From: Saprospiraceae bacterium
GTDB lineage: Bacteria > Bacteroidota > Bacteroidia > Chitinophagales > Saprospiraceae
DNA: 64,000 nucleotides
Assembly: GCA_016711125.1 (NCBI GenBank)
Contig: JADJTQ010000013.1
Location: forward strand, 62,001-126,000
Direction of reading: 5' to 3'
Below the pieces are notes generated by a model that saw only the letters and a program-made list of their open reading frames with translations, made no database searches and was not told the origin of the DNA. A program made the position numbers and the translations under genes. This document shows, piece after piece, positions 28,478 through 36,383 of this stretch. Each line of letters begins with the position of its first letter. Positions within the stretch are counted from its first letter, which is position 1.

Positions 28478-29365
28478 ATGCGCATCCAGTCATTTATTAA
28501 TTATTTACGATTTGAAAAGAGATACTCGATCAACACGATCGATGCTTATCAATCTGATCTGGATCAAGCTTTTCAATATTTAAGTAGTATCTATGAGATC
28601 AAGAAAGAAGAGGAGGTCACCCATCAACTTTTGCGGTCATGGGTTGTATCATTGGTGACAGCTGGCCAGGGTCCAAGATCAATCAACCGGAAAATGTCCT
28701 CGCTTAGAGCTTATTTCAAGTTTTTGCAAAGGGATGCGACGATTAAAGTAAATCCAACTGGTCGGTTGAAGGCTCTGAAGCTTCCGAAGCGCCTTCCCAA
28801 GTTTATTCAGGAAAATCAGGCTCGCCAACTGGTGCAGCCAGCTGATACCCTTCCCAGCAAATACCCAGATCAAAGGAATCAGTTTTTGATTATGACATTA
28901 TATCTGACCGGAGTACGTCGTAGCGAATTGATTGAAATGCAGGAGGCCCACATTGACCGGCAAAACATGTATATTAAGGTACTGGGTAAAGGTAATAAAA
29001 CCCGTCTGATACCTTTGACTCAAAACTATTTGACGGCACTCGGGAAGTATCTTCAGCTAAAAAGAGCAACTTTCCCGGGAGAAGCTTATCTTTTCCTCAC
29101 TGATAAGGGAACAAAAGTATATCCTAAACTGGTTTATAATATTGTAAGCAGACATCTTTCTATGGTCTCTACCGTATCGCAAAAAGGACCTCATACACTC
29201 AGACACTCATTTGCAACACATTTGTTGGATCACGGTGCTGATCTCAACGCCATCAAGGACCTCCTTGGGCACGCTAATCTTAGTGCAACTCAGATATATA
29301 CACACAATAGTATTGAAAAGCTGAAATCGGTTTACATTAAAGCACATCCTAAGGCTGAACTATAG
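28478..29365 (+). CDS. xerC: Tyrosine recombinase XerC/XerD family
   Basis: The 295-residue protein has the N-terminal SAM-like core-binding domain (residues 1-85) and the catalytic domain with all active residues. These are Arg in TGVRRSELIEM (about 148), Lys in LGKGNKTRLIP (about 174), His239 and Arg242 in HTLRHSFATH, His265 in LLGHANLSATQ and Tyr274. Length and lack of extra domains fit a housekeeping Xer enzyme resolving chromosome dimers. So does its position directly before hpf and tuf, which is conserved in Bacteroidota. XerC versus XerD cannot be decided from sequence alone. Confidence 0.9.
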   Translation: MRIQSFINYLRFEKRYSINTIDAYQSDLDQAFQYLSSIYEIKKEEEVTHQLLRSWVVSLVTAGQGPRSINRKMSSLRAYFKFLQRDATIKVNPTGRLKALKLPKRLPKFIQENQARQLVQPADTLPSKYPDQRNQFLIMTLYLTGVRRSELIEMQEAHIDRQNMYIKVLGKGNKTRLIPLTQNYLTALGKYLQLKRATFPGEAYLFLTDKGTKVYPKLVYNIVSRHLSMVSTVSQKGPHTLRHSFATHLLDHGADLNAIKDLLGHANLSATQIYTHNSIEKLKSVYIKAHPKAEL

Positions 29366-29416
29366 AATTTTTAAATAGAGCATTTGCTTTTCTTTTAACA
29401 ATTAAAAACGCAAAGT

Positions 29417-29716
29417 ATGACGACAAGAATTGAATCAATCCATTTTACAGCTGATCAAAAATTGATTGACTTTATTCAGAAGAAATTAGACAAGTTGGAT
29501 CAATATCACGATCGAATTATTGATGCACATGTCATACTCAAACTAGAAAATACCGGACAGGTCAAAGATAAGGTGGTTGAGGTCAAACTGGATATACCCG
29601 GAGACCTCATTGTGGCTTCCGAGTCGAGTAAAAGCTTTGAGGCTGCAGTAGATGAAGTTAGCAGTGTTTTAAAAAGGCTTTTGATTAGACATAAAGAGCG
29701 GGTTCGCTCCCATTAA
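29417..29716 (+). CDS. hpf: Ribosome hibernation promoting factor (short HPF / YfiA family)
   Basis: This 99-residue protein has the beta-alpha-beta-beta-beta-alpha pattern of the S30AE family (IESIHFTADQKLIDFIQKKLDKL, then VVEVKLDIPGDLIVASESSKSFEAAVDEV). It binds the small ribosomal subunit and stabilises inactive ribosomes in slow growth. It lacks the long C-terminal dimerisation domain, so it is the short form. It follows xerC by 51 bases and is closed by a terminator at 29732-29756. Confidence 0.92.
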   Translation: MTTRIESIHFTADQKLIDFIQKKLDKLDQYHDRIIDAHVILKLENTGQVKDKVVEVKLDIPGDLIVASESSKSFEAAVDEVSSVLKRLLIRHKERVRSH

Positions 29717-29731
29717 ACGCATTAGAAGAAG

Positions 29732-29756
29732 GAGGCTCTCGGGCCTCTTTTTTTTT
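29732..29756 (+). terminator. Terminator after hpf
   Basis: GAGGC and GCCTC (29732-29736 and 29743-29747) form a GC-rich stem with a 6-base loop, followed by nine T. It ends the xerC-hpf transcript. Confidence 0.85.
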
Positions 29757-29762
29757 GGGGGA

Positions 29763-30770
29763 TACTTACCGTATGACGTAGATCAGATCAGGCATTTGCT
29801 TGGAACCAGTAGATTCCTTTTCCCAGTGATAGGAACAGTGAAGATGATGGAGATAAGGGTCGGAATCCAGACCAGTTTCTGACCAAATGAAGTCAGGGTC
29901 AGTTGCTTGTTACCCGGGATTGCCCCATCGGTCATAGATCCTAAAAAATAAAATCAATGATATTGCCATGAAGGCCGGGAAAAAACTTGTCGTTAATGCC
30001 GCCGAAGCTGGGCAGGTAGGCATTTGGTACGAAGATCTTACAAGTTAAGTCTTCTACGGTCTTAATCGTATCTGGAATTTCCAGCACTTCCATGCATTTC
30101 ACTTTGACCAGACCACTTCCGTTGTTTGTAGAGGTGATGCGGACCATATCAACTAGTAGGTAGGCAGTATCCTGGGCCAGGATATCACCCGTGGGCAGCC
30201 TCCAGGATAATGTAATTATTAAAGCAGTAGGCCACGTGGTTCCTTTCGTAAACTTTCCAGTCATCATTGATCAATGGTGGAGACTGCCCATATATGTAAG
30301 GCGTCAAGACACATTCCATCACAGACGTAAACATTTCGCCTCCCCGTTGCTTGCAATTCACCTTGGTCAGATCGACGATTGCGTTCACTAGAAAGGCGCA
30401 AACGGATAAGATATTCAAATTTGGGTAGTCAAGGGCCGAATCTATCGGCCGATCGCCTCGACCGTACATGTCAGGTCTTTATTGTCAGAATCTTGATTCT
30501 GACCGACAAGGCCACATAGGCCACCCCATCACGAGGTGACTTGAAAGAACTTATGGGTTGGATATCAGGTGTACTATGTAGTCGGCAGATATCCCAAAAT
30601 CTAAATATTACAGCCAACCGATGTATAAATCTTCGAATGATCGGTTTCGGACGTATTCCCGCGACCTACTGGAATATCGTAACTGATGGTCAAACAGAGA
30701 AGATAGCGATCTGTCTGATAAGAAGATTGCATTTGATTATTTGGAATTCCAAATACCGTTTTTGAAACTA
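29763..30770 (-). pseudogene. Decayed T9SS cargo gene with CHU_C (gliding-motility C-terminal) domain
   Basis: The minus strand holds recognisable but broken pieces in several frames. They are QDSDNKDLTCTVEAIGR near 30460-30510, VNAIVDLTKVNCKQRGGEMF, WRLPTGDILAQDTAYLLVDM, then CKIFVPNAYLPSFGGINDKF (compare the usual FVPNAFTPNGDGINDxF). After a frame change come RIYDRWGNP and DPDFIWSETGLDS. The order is that of a CHU_C/T9SS type B C-terminal domain with upstream beta-sandwich repeats. Stops and shifts are many more than in the single-break genes of this window, so this is real decay. Confidence 0.65.
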
Positions 30771-31209
30771 TGACAACCTGATTGGTTCTGCAAAGTAAAG
30801 ATTTCCATCTTCCAGCTGTGACATGGAGTCTTGAAATAAAAAACTCCTCGCCAATTCTTAATATTCCATTTCTCTATTAGGGAAAAAGTAATATCTTTGC
30901 AATCGCTTTGAGAAAAAGTTCTGTTGAGCGTTGTTGACTTTTCGTATTTAAGATCACTTAAAGGTAACAAACAAAAAGGTGACTTTTCACAAATACAAGA
31001 TTTTATACATATAAAATTCTATAATTTAAAGAAAAGTCAGCTGAAAAAAATTGAAATGCGGAGCAAAATACAAACTGCATGAAAATCAGAGATCACCCTT
31101 TCTGATCAAGTTTGTCTGACTTTAGATGGCAAAAGGCAATAGATTAGTAAATAAGCGAAGAGCATTCGATTATATACTGATTAACTCCACCGGCCAATTT
31201 TGAGTACTA
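30771..31209. other. Leader region in front of the tRNA-tuf cluster
   Basis: No gene is seen. A TATCTTTG promoter box lies at 30892-30899. The rest is AT-rich. Confidence 0.5.
30869..30899 (+). promoter_or_regulatory. Candidate promoter for the tRNA-tuf cluster
   Basis: TATCTTTG at 30892-30899 is a perfect TAnnTTTG box with a TTTC (one mismatch to TTTG) 19 bases upstream. It lies about 310 bases before the first tRNA, so a closer promoter may also exist. Confidence 0.45.
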
Positions 31210-31282
31210 GCCACTGTAGCTCAGCTGGTAGAGCAGCTGATTTGTAATCAGCTGGTCGGGGGTTCGAGTCCCTCCATTGGCT
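31210..31282 (+). tRNA. tRNA-Thr (anticodon TGT)
   Basis: A 73-base cloverleaf. The acceptor GCCACTG pairs with CATTGGC with one C-T mismatch, the D arm is AGCTCAGCTGGTAGAGC, the anticodon stem CTGAT/ATCAG encloses TTGTAA with TGT at 34-36, and the T arm is GGGGGTTCGAGTCCCTC. CCA is not encoded. Confidence 0.95.
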
Positions 31283-31338
31283 CAAATCCCTAAACAGGAT
31301 CGGAAGTCAGCAGATGATGCAAGGTGACATTATAAGTC

Positions 31339-31424
31339 GGGGGCGCGCCGGAGTTGGAGAGCCGGGGCAGACTGTAAATCTGTTGTCTACGACTGAATAG
31401 GTTCGAATCCTATCGCCCCCACCA
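31339..31424 (+). tRNA. tRNA-Tyr (anticodon GTA)
   Basis: An 86-base class II tRNA with a long variable arm. The acceptor GGGGGCG pairs perfectly with CGCCCCC, the anticodon loop contains GTA, and the T arm has GGTTCGAATCC. CCA is encoded at 31422-31424, unlike the other tRNAs here. Confidence 0.96.
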
Positions 31425-31486
31425 ACAGACTTTAGTAGAATTTCGGCATTTTGTAGTTGTTGCGAAATTTTTTCTAAAGTAAAAAT

Positions 31487-31559
31487 GCGGGCGTAGCTCA
31501 GTTGGTAGAGCATCAGCCTTCCAAGCTGAGGGTCGTGGGTTCGAGTCTCATCGCCCGCT
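31487..31559 (+). tRNA. tRNA-Gly (anticodon TCC)
   Basis: A 73-base cloverleaf with acceptor GCGGGCG/CGCCCGC, D arm AGCTCAGTTGGTAGAGC, anticodon stem CAGCC/GGCTG-like around CTTCCAA with TCC, and a T loop TTCGAGT. CCA is not encoded. Confidence 0.95.
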
Positions 31560-31633
31560 CACTTTTGAAAACAGTTTGAAAAATGGGTCACCCTCGGGTG
31601 TTATTCCAAAAGCTCACTGCAAGAAGATTGCAA

Positions 31634-31705
<72 letters not shown>

Positions 31706-31775
31706 CAAATTTTCAAATAGTTGTATTTACTAATTTTAAATCATATTTTTTAAGAAAAACGTAAAAATCTATCCG

Positions 31776-32972
31776 ATGGCAAAGGCAAATTTTGAAAGGA
31801 ATAAACCACACCTTAACGTTGGCACAATTGGACACGTAGACCACGGAAAGACTACCTTAACTGCTGCCATCACTTATGTGCTGTCAGCTGAAGGTCTTGC
31901 CAAGAAAATGGACTATGATGCGATAGATGCTGCTCCTGAAGAAAAAGAAAGAGGTATCACTATTAATACAGCTCATGTTGAATATGAGACAAGAAAGAGA
32001 CATTACGCTCACGTAGATTGTCCAGGTCACGCTGACTATGTAAAAAACATGGTAACGGGTGCCGCCCAAATGGATGGTGCCATTTTAGTTGTTGCTGCAA
32101 CGGATGGACCTATGCCGCAGACTCGTGAGCACATCTTGTTGGCTCGTCAGGTTGGTGTGCCAAAGATCGTTGTGTTTATGAATAAAGTAGACTTGGTTGA
32201 TGACCAGGAGATGCTTGAATTGGTGGAAATGGAAGTAAGAGAACTTCTGGATCAATATGAATTTGACGGCGATAATGTAAGTGTGATTCAAGGTTCTGCC
32301 CTTAAAGCACTTGAAGGAGATCCTGCTGCTCAAGCTCAGATCAAGGCCTTAATGGATGCGGTAGATTCCGAGATACCTGAGCCGGTCCGATTGATTGATC
32401 AACCATTTTTGATGCCGATTGAAGATGTATTTTCAATCACCGGACGGGGTACCGTTGCAACTGGTCGTATTGAGAGAGGAGTGATCGAAACGAGTAATGG
32501 AGTAGAGATCATCGGTATGATGAAAGAAGGTGAAAAACCATTGACTTCAGTTGTTACCGGAGTTGAAATGTTTAGAAAGATCCTGAATAGAGGTGAAGCT
32601 GGTGACAACGCCGGTTTACTATTGAGAGGTATCGATAAAGATGATATAAAGAGAGGAATGGTTATCTGTGCTCCGGGATCGGTCAAGCCACATAAGGGCT
32701 TTAAGTGTGAGGTTTACGTTTTGAGTAAAGACGAAGGAGGTCGTCATACACCATTCTTTAATGGTTACCGTCCTCAGTTTTACTTCAGGACAACCGACGT
32801 AACCGGTGATGTAAAACTTCCTGATGGAGTAGAGATGGTGATGCCAGGTGATAACGTATCTCTGGAAGTGACTCTACTAAATACAATCGCGATGGAAAAA
32901 GGTCTTCGCTTTGCTATCAGAGAAGGTGGACGTACCGTTGGTGCAGGTCAGGTGACCGAAATTTTAGTGTAA
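31776..32972 (+). CDS. tuf: Elongation factor Tu
   Basis: The 398-residue GTPase delivers aminoacyl-tRNA to the ribosome. All G motifs are present: GHVDHGKTTL (G1, about 18), GITINTAHVEY (G2), DCPGHADYVKNM (G3), MNKVDL (G4) and GSALK (G5). Domains 2 and 3 follow (GRGTVATGRIERG, and the C-terminal GRTVGAGQVTEILV). It lies between tRNA-Thr(GGT) and tRNA-Trp, and a hairpin at 33002-33030 follows it. Codon use is strongly biased, as expected for a highly expressed gene. Confidence 0.99.
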   Translation: MAKANFERNKPHLNVGTIGHVDHGKTTLTAAITYVLSAEGLAKKMDYDAIDAAPEEKERGITINTAHVEYETRKRHYAHVDCPGHADYVKNMVTGAAQMDGAILVVAATDGPMPQTREHILLARQVGVPKIVVFMNKVDLVDDQEMLELVEMEVRELLDQYEFDGDNVSVIQGSALKALEGDPAAQAQIKALMDAVDSEIPEPVRLIDQPFLMPIEDVFSITGRGTVATGRIERGVIETSNGVEIIGMMKEGEKPLTSVVTGVEMFRKILNRGEAGDNAGLLLRGIDKDDIKRGMVICAPGSVKPHKGFKCEVYVLSKDEGGRHTPFFNGYRPQFYFRTTDVTGDVKLPDGVEMVMPGDNVSLEVTLLNTIAMEKGLRFAIREGGRTVGAGQVTEILV

Positions 32973-32998
32973 TAAGTTATTTGAAATATTAAAATAGA

Positions 32999-33040
32999 AG
33001 GAATTAAGTGCTCTAAATGGGCACTTAATTTCCTTGTTTT
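32999..33040 (+). terminator. Terminator-like hairpin after tuf
   Basis: AATTAAGTGC (33002-33011) and GCACTTAATT (33021-33030) form a perfect 10-bp stem, extended by GGA/TCC, followed by TTGTTTTG. It probably reduces read-through from tuf into tRNA-Trp and secE. Confidence 0.65.
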
Positions 33041-33083
33041 GTAAAGACCGGTCACATAAGCTGGTAGTGATATGGCCGGAACT

Positions 33084-33156
33084 ACGGGCATAGCTCAACT
33101 GGTAGAGCGACGGTCTCCAAAACCGTAGGCTGGGGGTTCGATTCCTCCTGCCCGTG
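33084..33156 (+). tRNA. tRNA-Trp (anticodon CCA)
   Basis: A 73-base cloverleaf: acceptor ACGGGCA/TGCCCGT, D arm AGCTCAACTGGTAGAGC, anticodon stem ACGGT/ACCGT around CTCCAAA with CCA, and T loop TTCGATT. It sits in its conserved place between tuf and secE. Confidence 0.96.
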
Positions 33157-33209
33157 CAAGTTTCAAAAGTCTGCATTTATCAGAATCGCTGACTTTAAAA
33201 AATAAAATT

Positions 33210-33398
33210 ATGGAGCGATTAGTCCTCAGTATTAAAGAGAGCTACAATGAGCTGATCAACAAAGTGACATGGCCGACGTGGTCCAACCTTCAGCAAAGTA
33301 CTATTTTGGTGTTAATCGCATCGTTGATTTTTGCGCTTTTGGTTTTTTTAATTGACACCGTATCAAGTCAAGTCGTTAACTTCTTCTACGGTTTATAA
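33210..33398 (+). CDS. secE: Preprotein translocase subunit SecE
   Basis: This 62-residue protein has the short single-span form of SecE: the amphipathic helix SYNELINKVTWPTWSNLQQST, then one transmembrane segment (ILVLIASLIFALLVFLIDTV). It clamps SecY in the SecYEG translocon. The conserved KVTWPT motif and the place before nusG make it certain despite the small size. Confidence 0.96.
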   Translation: MERLVLSIKESYNELINKVTWPTWSNLQQSTILVLIASLIFALLVFLIDTVSSQVVNFFYGL

Positions 33399-33406
33399 AT
33401 TTTTTC

Positions 33407-33973
33407 ATGTCAGAGCAAATGACAACAGGCGAAGAACGAAAGTGGTACTCTCTGAGAGTGATCAGTGGTAAGGAGCGTAAGCTTAAGGAGAGAATTGAGC
33501 TCGAGGTGAAACGGTCGGGATGGGAGGAAATCATTGGCCAAGTGATTGTGCCTACTGAAAAAGTTTATAAGATTAGAAACGGGAAAAAAGTAATTCTAGA
33601 GCGAAATATTCTACCTGGCTATATCCTGATAGAGTGCCTGCCGAGTAAATTTACCGGAGAGATGATCCAAGCTATATCAGGGATGACCAATGTGATCAAT
33701 TTTCTTGGAGGTAATAACCCGATTCCGATGAAACAGTCGGAGGCTAACCGAATGCTAGGTAAGGCAGACGATTCTGATGAAGGGGATGAAATAATGATCG
33801 AACCCTTCCTCGAAGGTGAAACGATCAAAATCATTGACGGACCCTTTAGTAATTTTGTAGGGGATATCAAGGAGGTCAATGAGGAGAAAAAGAAATTGAA
33901 AGTTATTGTTAAAATATTTGGTCGCGGAACCGAAGTGGAATTGAATTTCATGCAGGTTGAAAAGCAAACATAA
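33407..33973 (+). CDS. nusG: Transcription termination/antitermination factor NusG
   Basis: The 188-residue protein has an N-terminal NGN domain (KWYSLRVISGKERKLKERIE, LPGYILIECL) and a C-terminal KOW domain (FLEGETIKIIDGPFSNFVGDIKEVNEEKKKLKV). It binds RNA polymerase and links it to Rho or the ribosome. It starts eight bases after the secE stop and precedes rplK by 21 bases. Length and domain order are normal. Confidence 0.97.
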   Translation: MSEQMTTGEERKWYSLRVISGKERKLKERIELEVKRSGWEEIIGQVIVPTEKVYKIRNGKKVILERNILPGYILIECLPSKFTGEMIQAISGMTNVINFLGGNNPIPMKQSEANRMLGKADDSDEGDEIMIEPFLEGETIKIIDGPFSNFVGDIKEVNEEKKKLKVIVKIFGRGTEVELNFMQVEKQT

Positions 33974-33994
33974 AACAGCGAAATAATCTGAAAA

Positions 33995-34447
33995 ATGGCA
34001 AAAGTAGTTGAAGCACTGATTAAGTTACAAGTGAAAGGTGGCCAAGCCAATCCGGCACCTCCGGTTGGACCTGCTCTAGGTTCAAAAGGTGTTAATATCA
34101 TGGAGTTCTGCAAGCGCTTTAATGCCAGAACTCAGGATTTGCAAGGAAAAATCACCCCAGTTGTCATTACCGTATACAAGGATAAAAGTTTTGATTTTAT
34201 CATCAAGACGGTGCCTGCTGCAGTACAAATTATGGAAGCAGCAAAACTAAAAAAGGGATCTCCTGAATCTAATCGAAATAAAGTTGGAAAAATCTCATGG
34301 GAGCAGGTACAGTCGATCGCTGAAGACAAAATGACTGACCTGAATGCTTTTAAAATCAAATCGGCAATGCGAATGGTAGCAGGGACTGCCAGAAGCATGG
34401 GAGTGACTATAACAGGAACTCCACCAGTCGCCGACGAAGAAGAATAA
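33995..34447 (+). CDS. rplK: 50S ribosomal protein L11
   Basis: The 150-residue protein (150 codons plus stop) has the L11 signature: KLQVKGGQANPAPPVGPALG at the N-terminus and the rRNA-binding C-terminal domain (GTARSMGVTITG near the end). It builds the GTPase-associated centre with 23S rRNA and L10. It is the first of four ribosomal protein genes between nusG and rpoB. Confidence 0.98.
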   Translation: MAKVVEALIKLQVKGGQANPAPPVGPALGSKGVNIMEFCKRFNARTQDLQGKITPVVITVYKDKSFDFIIKTVPAAVQIMEAAKLKKGSPESNRNKVGKISWEQVQSIAEDKMTDLNAFKIKSAMRMVAGTARSMGVTITGTPPVADEEE

Positions 34448-34515
34448 TATTTTATTTAATTATTTAGAAGGGAGTCAGTTTTGTAAAATGACTGACGCTA
34501 GAACCTCGACGCACT

Positions 34516-35204
34516 ATGGCAAAAGTAGGTAAAAAAAGAAAAGCAGCTGATGCGCTGGTAGATCGCAACAATCTCTACTCTTTAGGTGACGCAATGGCCA
34601 AGGTAAAAGAAGCCAATACCACCAAATTTGATGCCTCTGTCGATATTCATATTCGGATGGGCATTGATCCAAGAAAAGCAGATCAGGCACTGAGAGGTAC
34701 TGTTTCCTTGCCACATGGTACTGGCAAGACGAAGAGAGTACTGGTACTTTGCACCCCTGACAAAGAAGACGAAGCGAGAGAGGCCGGTGCCGATTTTGTG
34801 GGTCTTGATGAGATGGTGGCTAAGATCCAAGATGGCTGGACTGACTTTGATGTTGTCGTAGCTACCCCCAATGTCATGGCGACAGTCGGTAAGATTGGAC
34901 GTATTCTGGGGCCAAGAGAGGCTTGATGCCAAACCCAAAAACAGGAACAGTTACTCCGAATGTGGGGGCTGCTGTTACAGACGTAAAAGGAGGGAAGATA
35001 TCCTTTAGGGTTGATAAATTTGGCATTGTGCACTCTTCGGTGGGCCGGGTTTCATTTAGTGCCGAAAAGCTAGCTGACAATGCTAAAGAATTGATCGATA
35101 CACTCGTTAGGATGAAACCTTCCACAGCGAAAGGTACTTATGTAAAAACGATAACCGTTGCTAGTACGATGAGCCCGGGAGTTAAGGTTAGTCCGAAAGT
35201 TTAA
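34516..35204 (+). CDS. rplA: 50S ribosomal protein L1 (frameshifted by two extra bases)
   Basis: L1 forms the mobile stalk of the 50S subunit and often represses its own operon. The first frame ends ...KIGRILGPREA and a stop at 34926. The second resumes with LMPNPKTGTVTPNVGAAV. The family reads GRILGPRGLMPNPKTGTVT. Removing one AG from AGAGAGG at about 34914-34920 restores this, for about 228 residues. The second frame's apparent start codon is a TTG that is really the internal Leu. An essential protein split at its most conserved loop is best explained as a sequence error. Confidence 0.95.
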
Positions 35205-35248
35205 ATTATTCATTGATCGATCGGTAGCATCCAAAAAATAAAAGCAAG

Positions 35249-35776
35249 ATGACAAGAACTGAAAAGCAGCAAGCGATTAAAGTCTTAAAAAGAAAATTTA
35301 AGAGAAATAGTTTTTTCTATTTAACTGATTCTTCAAAGTTGACGGTAGGTGAAGTTAACAACCTCAGGGCAAAGTGTTATGAGCAAGGTGTAGAGCTAAA
35401 AGTTGTAAAAAATACGTTGGCAATCAAGGCCATGCAGGCTCTTGCTAAAGATAGAGGATATGATAAATTGTATGATGCTCTTCAAGGGCCGACTGCAATC
35501 ATGTTTTCTGAAAATGCCAGTACACCGGCAAGAATCATTAAAGAGTTTAGAAAGGATCATGAAAGGCCAATACTGAAGGCCGCTTACATAGATTCGGATG
35601 TATATTATGGAGATGATCAGGTTGAAGTCCTGACCACGCTCAAGACAAAAGAAGAGATTTTGGGTGAAATCATCAGCTTACTCGAATCTCCTATGCAAAG
35701 TGTGCTATCTGCTATTGATGGTGGATCGACAATCGCATCTTTGCTCACCGCCCTGGAAGATAGAGGTGGTGCCTAG
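35249..35776 (+). CDS. rplJ: 50S ribosomal protein L10
   Basis: The 175-residue protein shows the L10 pattern: NSFFYLTDSSKLTVGEVNNLRAKC, VKNTLAIKAM, LQGPTAIMFS, and a C-terminal helix that carries L7/L12 dimers (SPMQSVLSAIDGGSTIASLLTALED). It anchors the L7/L12 stalk to 23S rRNA and commonly represses rplJL translation. It starts 44 bases after rplA and ends 67 bases before rplL. Confidence 0.97.
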   Translation: MTRTEKQQAIKVLKRKFKRNSFFYLTDSSKLTVGEVNNLRAKCYEQGVELKVVKNTLAIKAMQALAKDRGYDKLYDALQGPTAIMFSENASTPARIIKEFRKDHERPILKAAYIDSDVYYGDDQVEVLTTLKTKEEILGEIISLLESPMQSVLSAIDGGSTIASLLTALEDRGGA

Positions 35777-35843
35777 GTTTGGCTTCCAAGTTATTAAGAC
35801 GCATATATTTTATTGAAAAAACAAAAATTTAAAAACATTTGAC

Positions 35844-36224
35844 ATGGCAGATATAAGTGCTATCGCAGAACAATTAGTAAATCTTACCGTTAAGGAAGTG
35901 AGCGAATTGAAAGGCATACTTAAAGATCAATATGGTATCGAACCAGCCGCCGCTGCAGTAGCAGTTGTTGCAGGCCCTGCAGGGGGAGAAGGTGCTGCAG
36001 CCGAAGTGGAACAAACTGAATTTACAGTTACACTATCTTCTGCCGGCGCCGAAAAGCTTAAAGTAGTAAAAGAAGTTAAAAACTTACTTGGACTGGGTTT
36101 GAAAGAGGCCAAAGATCTCGTTGATGCTGCACCTTCAGTATTGAAGGAAGGGGCGTCTAAAGAAGAAGCTGAGAGTTTAAAATCCGCTCTGGAAGCTGCT
36201 GGAGCCAGTGTTGAACTTAAGTAA
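35844..36224 (+). CDS. rplL: 50S ribosomal protein L7/L12
   Basis: The 126-residue protein has an N-terminal dimerisation helix, an Ala/Gly-rich hinge (AAAVAVVAGPAGGEGAAA) and the globular C-terminal domain (TVTLSSAGAEKLKVVKEVKN, GLGLKEAKDLVDAAPSVLKE). It recruits translational GTPases. It is followed by a strong hairpin and then rpoB, 159 bases downstream. Confidence 0.98.
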   Translation: MADISAIAEQLVNLTVKEVSELKGILKDQYGIEPAAAAVAVVAGPAGGEGAAAEVEQTEFTVTLSSAGAEKLKVVKEVKNLLGLGLKEAKDLVDAAPSVLKEGASKEEAESLKSALEAAGASVELK

Positions 36225-36283
36225 TTATTGATTACCTAAGTACGCTGGCCATCGCAAGTAACTTCCTGGCATACAAGCTATAA

Positions 36284-36318
36284 AGGCTTAGTCCAATGCT
36301 TAGCATTGGACTAAGCCT
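36284..36318 (+). promoter_or_regulatory. Perfect 16-bp hairpin between rplL and rpoB
   Basis: AGGCTTAGTCCAATGC (36284-36299) pairs without mismatch with 36303-36318 across a TTA loop. No T run follows, so it is not a standard terminator. An attenuator and an RNase III site lie at this position in E. coli, so a role in uncoupling ribosomal protein from polymerase expression is likely (inference). Confidence 0.75.
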
Positions 36319-36383
36319 ATCGTCGTATTTATATGTAAGGGGAATGCCTCTTCAGGTTTGATCACAATAAAATCTATACAAGA

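Noticed and set aside
30541..30765. Plus-strand frame of 74 codons starting MKELMGWISG
   Set aside because: It is antisense to the decayed CHU_C gene and its composition fits a shadow of that reading.
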